Positions 26,271 through 35,476 are shown, counted from the stretch's first letter. The stretch: 64,000 nucleotides of DNA from Sporosarcina oncorhynchi (GCF_033304615.1 NZ_CP129118.1:2662001-2726000), one strand, 5' to 3'. Notes: a model not told the origin generated them from the sequence alone. Program-made: numbers and translations.

Positions 26271-26975
26271 TTATTTGATTTTAAGTAAATCATAAGGGGT
26301 TATGATACCGATTAAATCTCCGTTGTGATCTGCATTTTCGGTAATAAGCAACGCTTCAAGCCGAGTGCCTCTTGTAATCGCGCGTTTGAAAAAGTTCTCC
26401 GCCTCATATACGGACAGATCCCTTTCGACAAACTCAAACGATTCTTTTCGTTTTTCATACCCATATACAGCGGAAAGTGTCGGTATTTCCCGGGGAATAG
26501 AATTCTCTGTCGATTGACCTGCTAACCAATATGTAATCCCCGCTGCTGTAATGAGACCTTTGAATTGACTATTTTCGTAAATCGGCACTTGACTGAATTT
26601 ATTATCTGTCATCAGTTTCAACGCTGCCGTCAACGGTTCCTTTGATTGCAGCGTATGCACTTTACATCCAAAAAGTGCACCGACTGTTAGCGGATTACTT
26701 AACTTTCGTTCGATTTCCTCAATCCGTTCCACAGTTTCATCATGCGGTTCCGCAATAACATAATCGACACCCGTCCTATGATGGACGATTGCATTTCGCA
26801 AGTCTCCATACTCCCGTAAATCCTCTTCATAATTTCGGACGACAGAGTTCTTGATTTTCGCCTTGTCTATCAACCTGTAAAACGGTAAATAACCACTTTC
26901 ATCGACTTTTCCAGCAAGCAATTTTTCAATCCGGTTATACGCGACAATAAAACGTTCTGAGTTTTTCACAGTCAT
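26271..26975 (-). CDS. HEPN-like plus tandem CBS domain protein
   Basis: From the ATG at 26975 (AAAGGAG nearby; the longer frame to 27032 lacks a ribosome site) the protein has 234 residues. The N-terminal part (about 1-95) is helical and contains GDLRNAIVHHRTG, an R-x4-H pattern typical of HEPN-type domains. Residues 105-234 form two CBS modules (VGALFGCKVHTLQ and the FVERDLSVYEAENFF to GIITPYDLLKI part), which usually bind adenine nucleotides. An adenosine-nucleotide-sensing protein with a possible RNA-linked HEPN domain is the best description. Whether the HEPN part has RNase activity is unknown. Confidence 0.72.
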   Translation of the reverse strand: MTVKNSERFIVAYNRIEKLLAGKVDESGYLPFYRLIDKAKIKNSVVRNYEEDLREYGDLRNAIVHHRTGVDYVIAEPHDETVERIEEIERKLSNPLTVGALFGCKVHTLQSKEPLTAALKLMTDNKFSQVPIYENSQFKGLITAAGITYWLAGQSTENSIPREIPTLSAVYGYEKRKESFEFVERDLSVYEAENFFKRAITRGTRLEALLITENADHNGDLIGIITPYDLLKIK

Positions 26976-27213
26976 TGAAGTCAACTCCTTTACGGAAGTA
27001 TACCCACAATTGAGTCGCACTGTGCATCTCAAGTTGAATGATGGTCATACATTTTTACTGACAACTTATAAGACACCGTCAACAACCACTCTACCTATTC
27101 CAATTTCCTTATACCGCTTGTACAATTTCTTACTGTACTTTTTGCATATGCTACGAAGACGTCGAATAGGTTTGTACTATTTTCGACAGGTTAACGATAA
27201 GGGGGTGAATAAT

Positions 27214-27411
27214 TTGGGACCAATTTTCGAACTGTTATCTAGGCTGAATCCCGGGACGGACGTAGAAGATGTTTTTATTAATGGACACGAGGAATCTGTG
27301 GATTCGTTTGCAGCTTTTAATCCTACGAGCGGATTAGCTACTTTCGCAAAAGCCAATGGTGAGATTTTAGTAGTCGATTATACTAGGATCGATGCGATCG
27401 AGTTTAACTAA
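27214..27411 (+). CDS. Small protein sharing a module with its convergent neighbour (65 aa)
   Basis: The preferred start is the TTG at 27214, behind AAGGGGGTGA. The frame upstream to 27010 is open but unlikely. The 65 residues consist of one small domain: a helix (IFELLSRLNPGTDVED) and then strands ending VDYTRIDAIEFN. The same pattern, including LSxLxPGTxVxxL, ATF and a VDxxxIxxLxF end, forms the last 65 residues of the convergent gene at 27433-28206. The two are therefore related. Function unknown. Confidence 0.6.
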   Translation: MGPIFELLSRLNPGTDVEDVFINGHEESVDSFAAFNPTSGLATFAKANGEILVVDYTRIDAIEFN

Positions 27412-27425
27412 TTCATCTTTTCTAT

Positions 27426-27454
27426 CAACTCCTTAAGAAAAACTTAAGGAGTTG
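27426..27454. terminator. Hairpin between convergent paralogous genes
   Basis: CAACTCCTTAAG (27426-27437) pairs perfectly with CTTAAGGAGTTG (27443-27454), loop of five A. It overlaps the final codons of the minus-strand gene, and T-rich sequence follows on the plus strand. Confidence 0.8.
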
Positions 27455-28206
27455 ATTTTATTGGCATCGACAGATAACACATGGTTTTCATCCTTAATGA
27501 ATGTTGCGATATTCGTATACACATTATAATCTGCGAAATATTTTACATATATGACTACACGATCGACAATGAGTTCTTTCACTTTTGTCCCTGGTGATAA
27601 ATTGCTTAGCAAATTGATAATAGGCTTATCTAGATTTCTTTCGATTCTTTCTAACATCGGTAATAACTTTTTAAAAACGACAGATTCCTGTTTCGTTAAC
27701 TTCCTACGAATACTTTCATTCACTTCTTCTTGCTGGTCAACAAAAGGAAGGATTTTCGTTTCGACTGTCTGTTCACTTTTACCGAATCGATTTTCTAACT
27801 TATAAAAATCATCAAAAGCAAAATCCATTTCTTCTAATCGAATAGAAAAGTATGTTTGCTTACGTATAAGCTTTCTGATCTTCTTATCGGCATGCTTTTT
27901 AACGTCATCCACATGATTATTCATATGCAGGTCGAAGTCTTCCAGAGAGTAAAGGATATTAGAAAGTTTACGACGAGTTGTTCGCTGATTTGCAGACAAC
28001 ATTGAATACTTTCTCGAAAGTTCATTCAATCTATCCTGTAAATCATTATATTGTGTGTCCAATCTCTCACTACTCGTCTGATGGGCTTTTTCTAGAGCAG
28101 TGATTTTTTCATCATACTGATTCCAATAATAGGAACTTTGATTTGTCGGGGAGTTTTTTAAGCTTTGAATATAGACAAACTCGCTATTCATATCCAACGT
28201 AAACAC
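27433..28206 (-). CDS. Coiled-coil protein with C-terminal DNA-adjacent paralogous module
   Basis: The 257-residue protein is mostly helical. Residues about 25-190 form long coiled coils rich in Lys, Glu and Asn (for example SERLDTQYNDLQDRLNELSR), and the final 65 residues form a small domain homologous to the whole product of the convergent gene at 27214-27411. The start is a GTG at 28206 close behind GGGAG; a TTG nine bases later is possible. There is no signal peptide or membrane helix. The arrangement suggests one gene gave rise to the other by duplication and gain or loss of the coiled-coil part. No function assigned. Confidence 0.65.
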   Translation of the reverse strand: MFTLDMNSEFVYIQSLKNSPTNQSSYYWNQYDEKITALEKAHQTSSERLDTQYNDLQDRLNELSRKYSMLSANQRTTRRKLSNILYSLEDFDLHMNNHVDDVKKHADKKIRKLIRKQTYFSIRLEEMDFAFDDFYKLENRFGKSEQTVETKILPFVDQQEEVNESIRRKLTKQESVVFKKLLPMLERIERNLDKPIINLLSNLSPGTKVKELIVDRVVIYVKYFADYNVYTNIATFIKDENHVLSVDANKINSLSFS

Positions 28207-28357
28207 ACTCTCCCTATGAACGATTTACAGTAGTATACGCCAGAAGCGTTAGTATTGTACCTATATTGGCTATAGAAGAAGAGATGCACATCTAATGATA
28301 GAATGAAGTGAAGAAAGTTATTTACCTGTCGCTAAAAGCAAAATAGAGGAGACTATT

Positions 28358-28978
28358 ATGATGAAAATCGCATTATTTGGAGCTACGGGAAGAGTTGGAC
28401 GTAGTGTTTTAGACAAGGCTCTTGCTTCAGGTCATACAGTTACTGTACTCGTTCGTACACCTGAAAAGCTGCCAGTTCACGATCGGTTGACAGTCATTCA
28501 AGGGGATGCTCGGGATGAACAGGCTATTTACCAGACAATTTCAGGTATGAATGTAGTTTTCAGTGCACTCGGGACAGACAAAACAACAACGCTGACAGAA
28601 TCAGTCCCACATATGATTCAGTCTATGAAGACTGTTGGAATCACACGCATTGTCACAATTGGAACTGCAGGTATTCTGGAAAGCCGTATTGAACCTGGGA
28701 AACTGCGATACGAATCAACTGAATCTCATCGTAAATTGACGTTTGCGGCGGAAGAACATCATAGAGTTTATGACTTGCTTAACGAATCGAAACTCGACTG
28801 GACAATTGTCTGTCCGACGTATTTGCCAGATGGCGATGAACAAGGCAACTATCGCGTTGAACGGGATTATTTACCGGAAAACGGCAAGCAGATTTCTGTA
28901 GGTGATACGGGTGCTTTCGCCTTTGATGAATTGCTCGCCTGCAAGCATGTCTGTTATCGGGTTGGGATTGCCTATTGA
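28358..28978 (+). CDS. NAD(P)-binding NmrA/SDR-like protein (YwnB-like)
   Basis: The 206-residue protein starts with the dinucleotide-binding motif LFGATGRVGRSV (GxxGxxG), followed by VLVRTPEKL, which binds the cofactor phosphate region, and VVFSALGTD. This is the atypical SDR_a5/NmrA group, which lacks the classical YxxxK and includes sensor-type proteins and flavin reductases. An AGGAG site precedes tandem ATGs at 28358 and 28361, and either could be the start. It lies upstream of an MBL-fold gene on the same strand, 67 bases away. Confidence 0.82.
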   Translation: MMKIALFGATGRVGRSVLDKALASGHTVTVLVRTPEKLPVHDRLTVIQGDARDEQAIYQTISGMNVVFSALGTDKTTTLTESVPHMIQSMKTVGITRIVTIGTAGILESRIEPGKLRYESTESHRKLTFAAEEHHRVYDLLNESKLDWTIVCPTYLPDGDEQGNYRVERDYLPENGKQISVGDTGAFAFDELLACKHVCYRVGIAY

Positions 28979-29045
28979 TGCTAGATGGTTTCAATTCGTA
29001 AACTAAACAGTAGCCCACATTTCATTCAAAACACGGAGGAGTTTT

Positions 29046-29966
29046 ATGACACGTAAACAACGCTATACAAACATAGATCATGCAGATACATCCACATCGC
29101 TAGCCGATCTTTTGAAATGGCAACTCGAGAGAAGAGCGAAGAAGAAGGATCTCGCCGATACAATAAAACAAGCTCCGTTTAAAGAAGTCGACACGTTAGT
29201 TAACAATCGGTCTGAGATGTCGATTACTTGGATTGGGCATTCGACGTTTTTGATTCAAATGAATGGCTTGAATCTGATTACGGATCCGGTTTGGGCGAAA
29301 CGGATGGGATTTGGTAAACGATTGACGGAACCTGGAATTGCCCTAGTGGACATGCCGGCAATTGATGTTGTGTGCATTTCTCATAGTCATTATGATCATT
29401 TGGACTTCCCTACGCTCAAACGACTGAAAGGCAATCCTACGTATTTCGTTCCGGTTGGTTTAGGTCGTGCGTTCAATAAGCGAGGATATAACAAAGTCGT
29501 CGAAGGTTCGTGGTACGATTCTTTTGAGCATCGCGGACTGAAAATCTCCTTTGTTCCTGCGCAGCATTGGACGAAACGGACACTTACCGATACAAACACG
29601 TCTCATTGGGGTGGCTGGATTATTGAGAACGAAGAGCGATCCATCTACTTTGCGGGAGATACAGCATACTTTAAAGGATTCGAGGATATTGAAAAAAGAT
29701 TCGATATCGATATCGTCCTCATGCCGATTGGGGCTTATGAGCCAGAATGGTTCATGAAAGCAACCCACATCACCCCTGAAGATGCGGTGAAAGCTTTTTT
29801 GGAACTGAATGCGAAGATGTTCATCCCGATGCATTACGGCGCATATCATCTGGCAGATGACACAGGACCGGAAGCAATCACACGACTCGATGCCGAATGG
29901 CAAAGACTTGGTCTGGATCCTGCTGAATTAAAGAAATTGCTCATTGGGGAAACATTATGGCCATAA
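29046..29966 (+). CDS. MBL-fold metallohydrolase (NAPE-PLD/RomA-like)
   Basis: The 306-residue protein has the metallo-beta-lactamase zinc motif SHSHYDHLD, then VPAQHWTKR, a FAGDTAYFKGF metal segment and the final histidine in PMHYGAYHL. The WIGHSTFLIQ and ITDPVW segments place it with the group that includes N-acyl phosphatidylethanolamine phospholipase D. A short helical N-terminus precedes the fold. The ATG follows GGAGG. It could cleave a phosphodiester or lactone, and the substrate is unknown. Confidence 0.85.
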   Translation: MTRKQRYTNIDHADTSTSLADLLKWQLERRAKKKDLADTIKQAPFKEVDTLVNNRSEMSITWIGHSTFLIQMNGLNLITDPVWAKRMGFGKRLTEPGIALVDMPAIDVVCISHSHYDHLDFPTLKRLKGNPTYFVPVGLGRAFNKRGYNKVVEGSWYDSFEHRGLKISFVPAQHWTKRTLTDTNTSHWGGWIIENEERSIYFAGDTAYFKGFEDIEKRFDIDIVLMPIGAYEPEWFMKATHITPEDAVKAFLELNAKMFIPMHYGAYHLADDTGPEAITRLDAEWQRLGLDPAELKKLLIGETLWP

Positions 29967-29970
29967 AAAA

Positions 29971-30016
29971 AGGCTGGGACAAAACACCTGAATATGAAGG
30001 GTTTGTCCTAGCTTTT
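29971..30016 (+). terminator. Terminator after MBL gene
   Basis: AGGCTGGGACAAA (29971-29983) pairs, with one mismatch, with TTTGTCCTAGCTT (30002-30014), followed by a short T run. An A run precedes, so it may also serve the convergent SLH gene. Confidence 0.7.
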
Positions 30017-30033
30017 GACGATTGCCTATACAA

Positions 30034-32298
30034 TTACAGTGCATCTGTGTATTCGAGTCCAGCCGGCAACAACTCAGACATGTTGATGCGGTCAAGCCCG
30101 TTTTTAATTTTAGTCGTGTAACCTTTTTTATGTGTATTCATATAGCCTGCCTTTGAACGGATCATCCGCTCAAATACAGCGACTTTTGAAGGGTCGACAT
30201 CTTTCCACATTTCATACGAATGGATAAGGTCTTCCAATGTCAAATGGACATAATCCTCTCCAACAAGCGTACGGTCAGGAGACATTTTATACCAGATGTC
30301 GCCATTCGGACGGATCCATTTAGCAACATCTTTTTCAATCGCCGACTGAATACTATTCGCCGTTTCTAAGTACGCTGGTTTACCCGTTTCCTTATAGGCA
30401 AGCAGCAGGATATTCATGCCTCCAAGCAGATGGTTCATTGACGCATGCGTCTTGACATTCTGCTTTGACGGGAAGTAATCCTGGATATAGAAAGCTGTCG
30501 CGTCGACTTTGATAATATTCTTTTTATTTTTTTGTGAAACGAGAAGATCCGCATAGTTGAGCAATCCATCATTGTAATCTTTGTGACCGAATGCTTTGCC
30601 TCCGTTATAAAGGAATAACGCAATTTGTTCGTTAAATCGTGTATCGACAAACGGTGCTGTTATGCCAAACAAATTCTTCAAATATGTGCTCGTCACTTCC
30701 GTCTCCCAATATTTCTGAATGCCTCTAAAAATTTCTAAATTGGCAAATGAATTATACAGCAAACTTTCGTAATAACGTTCCTCTGTTTCTGTATACTTGG
30801 CCATGACCCGATCTTCTTTCACGAGCAGTAGGTTCCGTCCATACGCTTGTCCTGAAGCCGGCAAGGGTTCGATTGTCGTCGCCATTTTATTATAAGGGCC
30901 ATTAGCTGTATACCACTTATTTCGCTTCTTGTAGTAGATAGCGGATTCGTGCATCCAGTCGTCCATTCGTTCATTGGTTGAAAACAACAATTGATCAGAT
31001 GCGAGCAACCAATGGTCGACGACATCATATCCACGTGATCGCAATGTATAAACCGATAGCTGTGTATCCCCCAGTCGAATGCCGCTGAAAGCTTCACTCT
31101 CATCTATTAGTTCACGTGTCTGGCTACTTTCACCATTTTTATATTTCAACGAAAGTTCCTTTGACCGGAAAGACTTCCCAATCATTTTCTGTGCTTTGCT
31201 TCCTTCTGCAAGCGTCTTTTCAAAGACACCTGTCGGATATGTTGTCATATCGAACCCGAATGTACCATCTGCATTTTTCTTAATCGGATAGCGATCATAT
31301 TTCCGCAACAACCCTCTTGTCACATCTTCCTCCACTTGTATAAGGTCAACTGAAACGGGCATACGCTGCGGATTTCTCAGTTCTGTGAAAATGAAATGAT
31401 CGCCATTTTGAAGTTGTCTTTTCGTTACATTCACAACCGCAGGGGACATGCCTGCAATGTTGTACGTATAAACAGTATCCGTTGAATGGGCATGTTTCTT
31501 TGTCTTTTCTCCAGCAAATTGCAAATAGGCATTGGATCGTAAATACGTTTTCCACTTTTTCGAGACCGGTACTTCTACGAAATTTTGTTCATGACGGACA
31601 GGTGTGAATTCTCCAAACGTTTCCGCTTTCGTGAATAAAACCGGTGCCGTCTCAGTCAGTTTGCCAGTCTTAACCATTGCACGATGCAGGAAAACGACAT
31701 ATGTCGCTCGATTCACAGCCGTTTTAGGGTCGAATGTGCCATCCTCTTTACCCGTTGTGATTCCATGTTGCGCAAGGATTTTCACACCTTCACGATGAGA
31801 TTCACTAATTCGATGCTGGTCTGCGAACTTGATTTCTTCACCTGTGTCTTCAAGCTTAAACGCTCGGACGATGACGGTCGCCATCTGCTCACGTGTGAGC
31901 GAATCACCAACCCCAAACGTTCCATCTTCTTTCCCAAGGAAAATTCCGGCCTCATACGTTGTCATAGCACCTTTTACATGTGAGGATTTACTGCTAACAT
32001 CCGTGAAAATCGGACGATAAGGTGTGTCGGGTAATTGGAAAGCTTTCGATAACAGATTTGCAGCTTGTCCACGTGAAACTTCAAGCGTCGGCCTAAACTG
32101 CTTGTCCGGATATCCATTAATAATTTCCAGATCGACTAATTGTGTCACTTCATCTTTTGCCCAGAAATCATTATGGATATCCGAAAAACTCTGCTCGATT
32201 TCCATCGAATTAGCACCGATTGTATTGCATCCGAACAAAGTGAGCAGCAGTGTAAGTATTCCTGCTAAAATCACTTTCGGTCGTGTAGAACTAGACAT
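30034..32298 (-). CDS. SLH-domain lipoprotein with C-terminal toroid-like domain
   Basis: The 754-residue protein begins with a signal peptide ending TLFGC, so Cys24 is probably lipidated. Three S-layer homology motifs follow (about 37-85, 98-150 and 158-212, with FSDIHNDFWA, FTDVSSKSS and FADQHRISES starts and repeated GKEDGTF turns), which bind pyruvylated secondary cell-wall polymer. The middle part (about 230-470) is beta-rich. The C-terminal 280 residues are helical with repeated aromatic pairs and resemble the alpha/alpha toroid of glucuronyl C5-epimerase-like proteins, a weak comparison. Having both a lipobox and SLH repeats is unusual. Role at the cell surface is inferred. Confidence 0.78.
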   Translation of the reverse strand: MSSSTRPKVILAGILTLLLTLFGCNTIGANSMEIEQSFSDIHNDFWAKDEVTQLVDLEIINGYPDKQFRPTLEVSRGQAANLLSKAFQLPDTPYRPIFTDVSSKSSHVKGAMTTYEAGIFLGKEDGTFGVGDSLTREQMATVIVRAFKLEDTGEEIKFADQHRISESHREGVKILAQHGITTGKEDGTFDPKTAVNRATYVVFLHRAMVKTGKLTETAPVLFTKAETFGEFTPVRHEQNFVEVPVSKKWKTYLRSNAYLQFAGEKTKKHAHSTDTVYTYNIAGMSPAVVNVTKRQLQNGDHFIFTELRNPQRMPVSVDLIQVEEDVTRGLLRKYDRYPIKKNADGTFGFDMTTYPTGVFEKTLAEGSKAQKMIGKSFRSKELSLKYKNGESSQTRELIDESEAFSGIRLGDTQLSVYTLRSRGYDVVDHWLLASDQLLFSTNERMDDWMHESAIYYKKRNKWYTANGPYNKMATTIEPLPASGQAYGRNLLLVKEDRVMAKYTETEERYYESLLYNSFANLEIFRGIQKYWETEVTSTYLKNLFGITAPFVDTRFNEQIALFLYNGGKAFGHKDYNDGLLNYADLLVSQKNKKNIIKVDATAFYIQDYFPSKQNVKTHASMNHLLGGMNILLLAYKETGKPAYLETANSIQSAIEKDVAKWIRPNGDIWYKMSPDRTLVGEDYVHLTLEDLIHSYEMWKDVDPSKVAVFERMIRSKAGYMNTHKKGYTTKIKNGLDRINMSELLPAGLEYTDAL

Positions 32299-32369
32299 AT
32301 TTCTTGTGCCTCCTATTTGGTAAAGCAGTTATGTAACAAGTAGTATGGATGCTGGTCATTCGAGTATGT

Positions 32370-32396
32370 AACAGCCCCAAGCTATTTGGGGCTGTT
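32370..32396. terminator. 11-bp hairpin downstream of the ECF operon
   Basis: AACAGCCCCAA (32370-32380) pairs perfectly with TTGGGGCTGTT (32386-32396). It lies about 140 bases after the anti-sigma stop and upstream of the SLH gene. The U tract is weak in either direction. Confidence 0.55.
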
Positions 32397-32535
32397 TGAC
32401 TTTCCTCTTCTAGCTGCTCATTCTTTTACTTGATGATTCTGCTTAAAACTCGTGAAAATATCATACGTTTCTATTAATATCATCATGCTATTGACAACAG
32501 AGACATTAACGGTTGGTTGACCTGTTTATCTGTTG

Positions 32536-33609
32536 TTAATCCTCAACGAGCCAGCGTCCAACACTTGGGTCCCATCCCATTTGGAACACTTGCTCAGCTA
32601 CACCTTCACGGCCATATTCATAGCGTACTTCGACTTGTTCATCAGTAATTGGCAGTACTTGACGATAGGACGCTTCTAAAAAAAGCTCGCCCAACCGGCT
32701 AATTTGTGAAAACTCCGGTGTCTGTGGTAATTTATTGGAACCAAATAACTTATCGTACATATACAAATCAAATGTCTGTGCCGGTGTGTACTCGGTCTCC
32801 ATTCGGTTGGTCAGATAATCCAAATACATCGAATCGCTTTGTTCTTCTGTTGCTGTACCGACGACTTGTCCGTAAATCTTATGGACAGGCGTAATAGTTG
32901 CTCCCTGGACCGTATTGTTTGCAGGGAAATGATTTAACAGAAAGTATTCTCGTGCATTCAACAACTGATCGTAGCCTCCAGCGATCGTGACACTTTCTGC
33001 TTCGTAATGCTTCATAAGTTCTGAATTTACCTCTTTGCCATTAATGCGTAGCTGACCATCTTTGAGCACAACACGATCTCCCGGAACCGCCAGTACTTCA
33101 TAATAAGCATCTGAATACGTCGGTAAATGACTTGTCGTACTTGTCATTGTGCGCACGACATCGCCTGCTTTATAAACAACGTCATCGTACAGATCTTTTT
33201 TCCGTTCGATAACAGTATGGAATGCGTATGAACTCCCCTTCAAGGCAAACCGCTCGTAATCGACGTAATACAATCCATCTACTTGGTCATAATGCGGCAT
33301 TGAGGAAAACGATTCATAGTCCACATCGGATAACTGCTTCTTTTTTTGCAAGGCGGAAATTTGCGCCAAGTCATCGAGTGGATCATATGGCGTACCTGGT
33401 CCTTCATCAGAAGACAGCTGATTCAACGGGTTTAGGCTAAAGAACAGAAACAATGCAATGGCAGGTATTGCGGCAGATACAAATAGTACAGGCCAGGAAG
33501 TCTTGCGGACGGGTGTCTGCAGTTTTTCATGTACGCCCCGTTTGATGCGCCTTTCCTGTTCGGAAGTATCGCCCATCATCTGATCGAGCTTTCGTTTCAT
33601 ATCACTCAC
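32536..33609 (-). CDS. Membrane anti-sigma factor with degenerate signal-peptidase-like domain
   Basis: The 357-residue protein has a cytosolic N-terminus (1-38), one membrane helix (about 39-60) and a large outer domain. Residues 170-194 read YEVLAVPGDRVVLKDG and then LRINGKEV, and 220-253 read REYFLLNHFPANN and on to YGQVVGTA. These match boxes D and E of type I signal peptidases (S26 fold). However, the box D lysine-arginine is replaced, the GDNR motif is absent, and no box B SMxPT serine is evident, so catalysis is unlikely. The start overlaps the sigma gene by four bases, the classical sigma/anti-sigma layout. I infer that it holds the sigma factor at the membrane and that its outer domain senses the signal. 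Confidence 0.75.
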   Translation of the reverse strand: MSDMKRKLDQMMGDTSEQERRIKRGVHEKLQTPVRKTSWPVLFVSAAIPAIALFLFFSLNPLNQLSSDEGPGTPYDPLDDLAQISALQKKKQLSDVDYESFSSMPHYDQVDGLYYVDYERFALKGSSYAFHTVIERKKDLYDDVVYKAGDVVRTMTSTTSHLPTYSDAYYEVLAVPGDRVVLKDGQLRINGKEVNSELMKHYEAESVTIAGGYDQLLNAREYFLLNHFPANNTVQGATITPVHKIYGQVVGTATEEQSDSMYLDYLTNRMETEYTPAQTFDLYMYDKLFGSNKLPQTPEFSQISRLGELFLEASYRQVLPITDEQVEVRYEYGREGVAEQVFQMGWDPSVGRWLVED

Positions 33610-34109
33610 TTGTACATTACCTCCTCGTCTTCTTCATCAAAATACGCTTTCAGTTGCTGTTTCGCTCTTCGAAGACGTGTTTTTACGGTGTTTTCATTCA
33701 ACTGTAAATAGCCGGCAATTTCCGTTATGGATTGTTCATCATAATAAAACAAAATTAGCGGCTCACGGTACTTCAATGGCAATTGGAACAAATTCTTTTC
33801 TAGCGCTGCTAACCTTTCCTGTTCAAGCAACACCTCTTCCGTCCCTTTTACAGATGTGAAGATTGTTTCGAAAACGACATCTTTTTTATGTTTCCACGAA
33901 CGCAGATAATCTTTTGAACGGTTGGCTGTCATTTTAGTTAAATAGGTTTTTAATGAAGCTTCATTGCGAAACTGATCGCTTTTTTGGAAGTAGGTAACGA
34001 ATACTTCCTGGACAACATCTTCAGCTGTCGACCAATTCTTTACGTATAAATAAGCGATACGCACTAAATAACGCGAATGCTCATTCATAATCTGCTCTAT
34101 GTCGTTCAT
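33606..34109 (-). CDS. ECF-type RNA polymerase sigma factor
   Basis: The 167-residue protein has sigma region 2 (about 8-75, with EDVVQEVFVTYFQ and SLKTYLTKMTANRSKDYLR) and region 4 (about 105-155, with LPLKYREPLILFYYDE and ITEIAGYLQLNENTVKTRLRRAK), and nothing else, as in extracytoplasmic-function sigma factors. It is the second gene of a three-gene operon: 20 bases after the polysaccharide deacetylase, overlapping the anti-sigma start. The TGAAAC/CGTC promoter before the deacetylase is the type recognised by Bacillus SigM/SigW/SigX-like factors, so positive autoregulation is likely. Confidence 0.92.
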   Translation of the reverse strand: MNDIEQIMNEHSRYLVRIAYLYVKNWSTAEDVVQEVFVTYFQKSDQFRNEASLKTYLTKMTANRSKDYLRSWKHKKDVVFETIFTSVKGTEEVLLEQERLAALEKNLFQLPLKYREPLILFYYDEQSITEIAGYLQLNENTVKTRLRRAKQQLKAYFDEEDEEVMYK

Positions 34110-34129
34110 ATAGCGAATCTCACCCTTTT

Positions 34130-35416
34130 CTATCGTCGCATCATGGTCCCATCCACGTACGCGGCAAATTGCTCAAATGACCGATTATCCGTCATTCCAA
34201 AACGACGTACTTCATAATTTGAATCTTTCTGATTTGCATAGCCTTCGATAATTGTAAAGCCGAGCAGCAGACCCGCTTCTTTCGCCGCTGACGTATACGC
34301 CTCATTATACTGTCCATATGGATAGGCCAAAGTGACAGCCCCTGGCAAATGCGTGATATTCGTTTGCAAATCTGCGAATATCGCTTCTGTAGATAGCTTC
34401 ATGCCGATACCGATATGCGTATCTGTCAGTTCGTGCAGTTCATCCGTATGTGCCTCAAATTGAAAGACATCTTTCAGTTTAACGAGGTCGGCAGCGGTTA
34501 AATATTGGATTGGACCGTCCGCATCGAATTGCTGTTCATCTTTCGCGATCAGTAAACGTGACGTTATAATATGCTGAGTCGCTGTGAACCCATATTGCTT
34601 CAATATTGGATACGCATATTCTTTCGATGACAATAATCCATCGTCGAATGTAATGAGCACCGCTTTAGCTGGCAATACGAGCCTACCTTCTAAGTAATCA
34701 TAGAGTTGCTGTGGCGACAGTGTTGTAAATTGCTGTTCCGCCAAATAGCCAATCTGTTCTTCAAACGCTTCTATTGAAACTGTACTCGCTGTAGTTTTCA
34801 TCTTTTCATGCGGAATCATATGATGATATAAAAGAACAGGTACTCCTTCATCCAGTGTGACAGAGGATTTATGTATATACCCAGGTCGCTCGCCTAGTGT
34901 AATAATATACCAGTTTCCCTCTTCACGAACGACCGAATAGCGATAGCCTTCTTCCAATTGCATGAAAGTGGGACTGTTTAAGTCGTTCTCCTCATGAACC
35001 ATTGTTTTTCGGGCAGTTTTAACTGCGCCGAATCGTTCTTGTTCAGTGAGAACCCAGATTTTATTCTGTTCAACTGTCCCTAGCCCTTTGCGTACATATA
35101 CGTTCATCTTCCCTAATCGAAGCTCATAGTAATCTTCATCTTCATCCACAATCACAACTGGCTGACCGGCTTCCAACTCTCCGACTTTTATGAACTTTAC
35201 CTCTTTCATATAAATCGGTTGGCGTTCCTGCAGCGTCAGTACCCGATCAAATTCACGTTTGACGACAGGCGGTTCGGTTTGGTTACTTTGCGCAAAGACT
35301 TTCCCCAACTGTTCATTGAAAAAAGCAGCACCTGCAAGCCCCCATTTGCCGCTCCCACTTACCATCCAGACGAACAAGCCTACAAATACTAGCCCGCACA
35401 TAAATTTTCTCTTCAT
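34130..35416 (-). CDS. Secreted polysaccharide deacetylase with SH3-like region
   Basis: The 428-residue protein starts at the ATG at 35416 (GGAGGG upstream), with a signal/anchor helix (about 5-22). Residues about 60-200 hold two SH3-like segments that usually bind peptidoglycan, and 205-428 the NodB deacetylase domain with LLYHHMI, LITFDDGL (metal aspartate), and a histidine pair in FEAHTDELH. The usual H-x3-H spacing is H-x4-H here, so metal binding needs checking. It is the first gene of the ECF operon, so cell-wall or surface-polymer deacetylation is probably part of the stress response it controls. Confidence 0.82.
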   Translation of the reverse strand: MKRKFMCGLVFVGLFVWMVSGSGKWGLAGAAFFNEQLGKVFAQSNQTEPPVVKREFDRVLTLQERQPIYMKEVKFIKVGELEAGQPVVIVDEDEDYYELRLGKMNVYVRKGLGTVEQNKIWVLTEQERFGAVKTARKTMVHEENDLNSPTFMQLEEGYRYSVVREEGNWYIITLGERPGYIHKSSVTLDEGVPVLLYHHMIPHEKMKTTASTVSIEAFEEQIGYLAEQQFTTLSPQQLYDYLEGRLVLPAKAVLITFDDGLLSSKEYAYPILKQYGFTATQHIITSRLLIAKDEQQFDADGPIQYLTAADLVKLKDVFQFEAHTDELHELTDTHIGIGMKLSTEAIFADLQTNITHLPGAVTLAYPYGQYNEAYTSAAKEAGLLLGFTIIEGYANQKDSNYEVRRFGMTDNRSFEQFAAYVDGTMMRR

Positions 35417-35450
35417 CCCTGTCCCTCCACTTTCATTCAAGCACCCTACA

Positions 35451-35476
35451 GACGGAGAGATTCAGAAAAAGTTTCA
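35451..35476 (-). promoter_or_regulatory. ECF-type promoter of the deacetylase-sigma-anti-sigma operon
   Basis: On the reverse strand TGAAAC (complement of 35471-35476) and CGTC (complement of 35451-35454) are separated by exactly 16 bases, the consensus of Bacillus ECF promoters. The start point would be about 28 bases before the deacetylase ATG. Confidence 0.75.

Noticed and set aside
26271-26975. Toxin-antitoxin or defence system around the HEPN-like gene
   Set aside because: No partner antitoxin, minimal nucleotidyltransferase or other defence gene is adjacent.
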